From positions 186,001 to 250,000 of the forward strand of contig NZ_JOHS01000006.1 in the NCBI RefSeq assembly GCF_000725625.1: DNA of 64,000 nucleotides, in the 5' to 3' direction. Both the position numbers and the translations under genes were made by a program. Below the pieces are notes generated by a model that saw only the letters and a program-made list of their open reading frames with translations, was not told the DNA's origin and made no database searches. This stretch comes from Streptomyces sp. NRRL F-6676 (GTDB taxonomy: Bacteria; Actinomycetota; Actinomycetes; Streptomycetales; Streptomycetaceae). This document shows positions 61,093 to 64,000 of this stretch, in pieces (the first letter of the stretch is position 1; each line of letters begins with the position of its first letter).

Positions 61093-64000
61093 TCACGGAG
61101 CCGCCGCGTCGATCGCCTTCACGATCCGCTTGTCCGACACCGGGTACGCCGTCCCCAGCGCGTGGGCGAAGTAGCTGACCCGCAGCTCCTCGATCATCCA
61201 CCGGATCTCCCGCACCGCCGCGGGCACCGGCCGCCCCGCGGGCAACTGCTCCCGCAGCCACGCGTATTCGTCCCGCATCTCCCGGACCTTCTCCATCCGG
61301 GTCGTGTCCCGCTGGACGTTGGCCGGCATCTGCTGCAACCGCCGGTCCGCCGCGACGAGGTAGCGCATCAGGTCCGGCAGCCGCCGCAGCCCCGCCTCGG
61401 TCACGAAGCCGGGCTTCACGAGGGCGTCCAGCTGCTCCCGCACGTCCGCCAGGTTGGGCAGCAGCGCGGGGCTGCGTACGCCCTTCAGGCGCCGTTCACA
61501 GGCCTGCCAGGCGGCCAGCACCTGCTGCACCTGGCCCACCGTCCGTACGGTCGCGTCGACGATCTCCGCCCGCACCTTGTCGTAGAGCTTGCGGTACGAC
61601 TCCTCGTCCCAGGCCGGGCCGCCGAAGTCGGCGATCAGCCGGTCGGCCGCCGCCGTCGCACAGTCGTCGAACAGCGCCTGGACCGAGCCGTGCGGATTGG
61701 CGGACAGCGCCAGCTTCTGCGCGTTGGTCAGCTTCTCGGACGCGAACTTCGCGGGGTTGACCGGGATGTTGCGCAGGATCAGCCGCCGGGTGCCCTGCCA
61801 CATCGCCTCGGCCTGCTCGGCCTCGGTGTCGAAAAGACGCACCGAAACGGTGTTCGCCACCGGCCCGTCGTCGACGAGCGCCGGGTACGCCTTCACCGGC
61901 TGCCCGGCCCGCCGGGTCTCGAAGACGCGGCTGAGCGTGCCGATCGACCAGTCCGTCAGCCCCGAGCGCTCCAGGGACGGGCCGCCCTGCCGCTCGGCGG
62001 TCGCCGCCGCGGCCTGCGAGAGCGCCTTGCGCGCCTTCGGTTTCAGCCGGAGCTTCAGCGCCTGGAGGTCCTTGTCCTCGGCCAGCTTGCGGCGCCGTTC
62101 GTCGACGATCCGGAAGGTGATCCTCAGATGGTCGGGGACCCGGCCCCAGTCGAAGTCGTCCGCCTCGAACGGCACGCCGACCATGCGCTTCAGCTCGCGC
62201 GCCATCGTCGTCGTCAGCGGCTCCTGGAGCGGCACCGCGCGCTCCAGGAACGCCTTGGCGTAGTTCGGCGCCGGCACGTAGTGGCGTCGGATCGGCTTCG
62301 GCAGGGAGCGGATCAGCTCCGTGACGACCTCCTCGCGCAGGCCGGGGATCTGCCAGTCGAAGCCCTCGTCGGTGACCTGGTTGAGCACCTGGAGCGGCAC
62401 GTGGACGGTCACGCCGTCGGCGTCCGCGCCGGGCTCGAACTGGTACGTCACCCGGAACTTCAGCGGACCCTGCCGCCAGGAGTCGGGATAGTCGGCCTTG
62501 GTGACCGTCTGCGCCGACTCCCGGATGAGCATCTCCCGCTCGAAGTCGAGGAAGTCGGGCTGCTCGTGCCGCTTGTGCTTCCACCAGGAGTCGAAGTGGG
62601 CTCCGGAGACGACGTGTTCGGGGATGCGCTGCTCGTAGAAGTCGTACAGCGTTTCGTCGTCGACGACGATGTCCCGGCGCCGCGCCCGGTGCTCCAGCTC
62701 CTCGACCTCGCTGAGCAGCTTGCGGTTGTCGGCGAAGAACTTGTGGTGCGTGCGCCAGTCGCCCTCCACCAGGGCGTTGCGGATGAACAGTTCGCGGCTG
62801 ACCTCGGGGTCGACCCGGCCGTAATTGATCTTCCGCTGGGCGACGATCGGGACGCCGTACAGCGTGACCTTCTCGTACGCCATCACCGCGGCCTGGTCCT
62901 TCTCCCAGTGCGGTTCGCTGTATGTGCGCTTGAGCAGGTGTCCGGCGAGCGGCTCGACCCACTCCGGCTCGATTCTGGCGTTGACCCGGGCCCACAGCCG
63001 CGAGGTCTCCACCAGTTCCGCCGACATCACGAACCGCGGCGGCTTCTTGAACAGGGCCGAGCCGGGGAAGATCGCGAACTTGGCGTTGCGGGCGCCGATG
63101 TACTCGCCCCGGCCGCCGTCCTTGCGGCTGCCGCCCGGGCCGGAGGTGCCCCCGGAGTCCTTGGACTCCTTCACGTCCTTCATGCCGATGTGGGAGAGCA
63201 GTCCGGCCAGCAGCGAGACGTGGATGCGGTCGCCGGGGGCGTCCTCCTCGTTGAGGTGGATGCCCATCTGCTTGGCGACCGTGCGCAGCTGGGTGTAGAT
63301 GTCCTGCCATTCGCGAATGCGCAGGAAGTTCAGGAACTCCTGCTTGCACATCCGGCGGAACGACGAGGAGCCGCGCTCCTTCTGCTGCTCGCGGACGTAG
63401 CGCCAGAGGTTGAGGAAGGCGAGGAAGTCGCTGGTCTCGTCGCGGAAGCGGGCGTGCTGCTGGTCGGCCTGGGCCTGCTTCTCCGAGGGGCGCTCGCGCG
63501 GGTCCTGGATGGACAGCGCGGCGGCGATCACCATGACCTCGCGCGCACAGCCGTTGCGGTCCGCCTCCAGGACCATCCGGGCCAGCCGGGGGTCGACGGG
63601 GAGCTGGGCGAGCTTGCGGCCCATGTCGGTCAGCCGCTTGCGGGCGTCCTTCTGCTCAGGGTCGAGCGCGCCGAGTTCCTGGAGCAGTTGGACGCCGTCG
63701 CGGATGTTGCGGTGGTCCGGCGGGTCGATGAAGGGGAACTTCTCGATGTCGCCGAGGCCGGCCGCGGTCATTTGCAGGATGACGGAGGCGAGGTTGGTGC
63801 GCAGGATCTCGGCGTCCGTGAACTCCGGGCGGGTGAGGAAGTCGTCCTCGGAGTAGAGCCGGATGCAGATGCCGTCCGACGTACGGCCGCAGCGGCCCTT
63901 GCGCTGGTTGGCGCTGGCCTGCGAGACCGGCTCGATCGGCAGGCGCTGCACCTTGGTGCGGTGGCTGTAGCGGCTGATGCGGGCGAAGCCGGGGTCGATG
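61093..64000 (-). CDS. hrpA: ATP-dependent RNA helicase HrpA, C-terminal part (cut by window edge)
   Basis: About 969 residues of a DEAH-box helicase; the DEAH core and motifs I-V are off the right edge. Visible are motif VI region ASANQRKGRCGRTSDGICIR, the winged-helix/ratchet part (ALDPEQKDARKRLTDMGRKL, VDPRLARMVLEA), the OB-fold (YIGARNAKFAIFPGSALFKK), and the long C-terminal DUF3418 domain typical of HrpA (ELEHRARRRDIVVDDETLYD to MIEELRVSYFAHALGTAYPV). HrpA rescues stalled ribosomes and unwinds RNA. Its stop lies 132 bp from tRNA-Asp on the same strand. Confidence 0.93.
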   Translation of the reverse strand, partial: IDPGFARISRYSHRTKVQRLPIEPVSQASANQRKGRCGRTSDGICIRLYSEDDFLTRPEFTDAEILRTNLASVILQMTAAGLGDIEKFPFIDPPDHRNIRDGVQLLQELGALDPEQKDARKRLTDMGRKLAQLPVDPRLARMVLEADRNGCAREVMVIAAALSIQDPRERPSEKQAQADQQHARFRDETSDFLAFLNLWRYVREQQKERGSSSFRRMCKQEFLNFLRIREWQDIYTQLRTVAKQMGIHLNEEDAPGDRIHVSLLAGLLSHIGMKDVKESKDSGGTSGPGGSRKDGGRGEYIGARNAKFAIFPGSALFKKPPRFVMSAELVETSRLWARVNARIEPEWVEPLAGHLLKRTYSEPHWEKDQAAVMAYEKVTLYGVPIVAQRKINYGRVDPEVSRELFIRNALVEGDWRTHHKFFADNRKLLSEVEELEHRARRRDIVVDDETLYDFYEQRIPEHVVSGAHFDSWWKHKRHEQPDFLDFEREMLIRESAQTVTKADYPDSWRQGPLKFRVTYQFEPGADADGVTVHVPLQVLNQVTDEGFDWQIPGLREEVVTELIRSLPKPIRRHYVPAPNYAKAFLERAVPLQEPLTTTMARELKRMVGVPFEADDFDWGRVPDHLRITFRIVDERRRKLAEDKDLQALKLRLKPKARKALSQAAAATAERQGGPSLERSGLTDWSIGTLSRVFETRRAGQPVKAYPALVDDGPVANTVSVRLFDTEAEQAEAMWQGTRRLILRNIPVNPAKFASEKLTNAQKLALSANPHGSVQALFDDCATAAADRLIADFGGPAWDEESYRKLYDKVRAEIVDATVRTVGQVQQVLAAWQACERRLKGVRSPALLPNLADVREQLDALVKPGFVTEAGLRRLPDLMRYLVAADRRLQQMPANVQRDTTRMEKVREMRDEYAWLREQLPAGRPVPAAVREIRWMIEELRVSYFAHALGTAYPVSDKRIVKAIDAAAP

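Overview
This window is a stretch of Streptomyces chromosome, from the core half of the linear replicon. The evidence is very high GC content with G/C in most third codon positions, GTG starts, mycothiol and F420-type enzymes, bldC, a sigF-type sigma factor pair and actinobacterial parS sites. From memory, unverified, the gene order (sigma pair, tadA, upp, dnaX, purD, purC, lsr2-like gene, purSQL, purF, purM, vdh, bldC, hrpA) matches the S. coelicolor region around SCO402x to SCO409x. Both window edges cut genes: the end of a histidine kinase on the left and an HrpA-type helicase on the right.

Layout. 1-12 kb holds envelope and regulatory genes: a GT2/GtrA protein coupled to a GT39 glycosyltransferase, a TetR regulator, an F420-type oxidoreductase, a STAS protein, a GAF-ANTAR protein, and a MarR, MFS exporter and YceI set in which exporter and YceI protein share a repeat-type domain. 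12-15 kb holds two SigF-family sigma genes; the first is cut by an implausible G-run/C-run tract that is probably a sequence error. 15-21 kb holds tRNA-Ser(CGA), tadA with its partner, upp, a LytR_C protein, a lone VapB-like protein, a HhH-GPD repair protein and an MFS transporter. 21-31 kb holds a copper CopC-CopD protein, a cluster of three parS sites exactly 28 bp apart, a DUF72 protein, a NarL-type two-component system divergent from an FtsX-type ABC operon, and a RidA gene facing a decayed HxlR gene.

31-43 kb holds a DUF4232 lipoprotein, an SDR oxidoreductase between twin hairpins, tRNA-Ser(GGA), SRP RNA, dnaX, purD, an unusual M48-like protein without its metal motif, a DMFase-like protein and purC. 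43-48 kb holds an ABC exporter plus two-component operon, three tRNA-Gly genes and an Lsr2-like gene. 48-56 kb is the purSQL operon, a sterol-carrier/mycothiol family gene, purF and purM. 56-64 kb has a DUF3073 gene, valine dehydrogenase, an unknown gene, bldC with a long leader, a DUF6274 gene, tRNA-Asp and hrpA.

How it works together. Most of the de novo purine pathway to AIR and SAICAR (purD, purC, purSQL, purF, purM) is scattered through 20 kb among information-processing genes. At least nine genes look leaderless, with a TANNNT -10 box 6-8 nt before the start codon. I saw no prophage, IS element, CRISPR array or large biosynthetic cluster. The less ordinary features are the MFS/YceI domain-sharing set, the pseudo-M48 protein, the phased parS cluster and several orphan regulatory regions.
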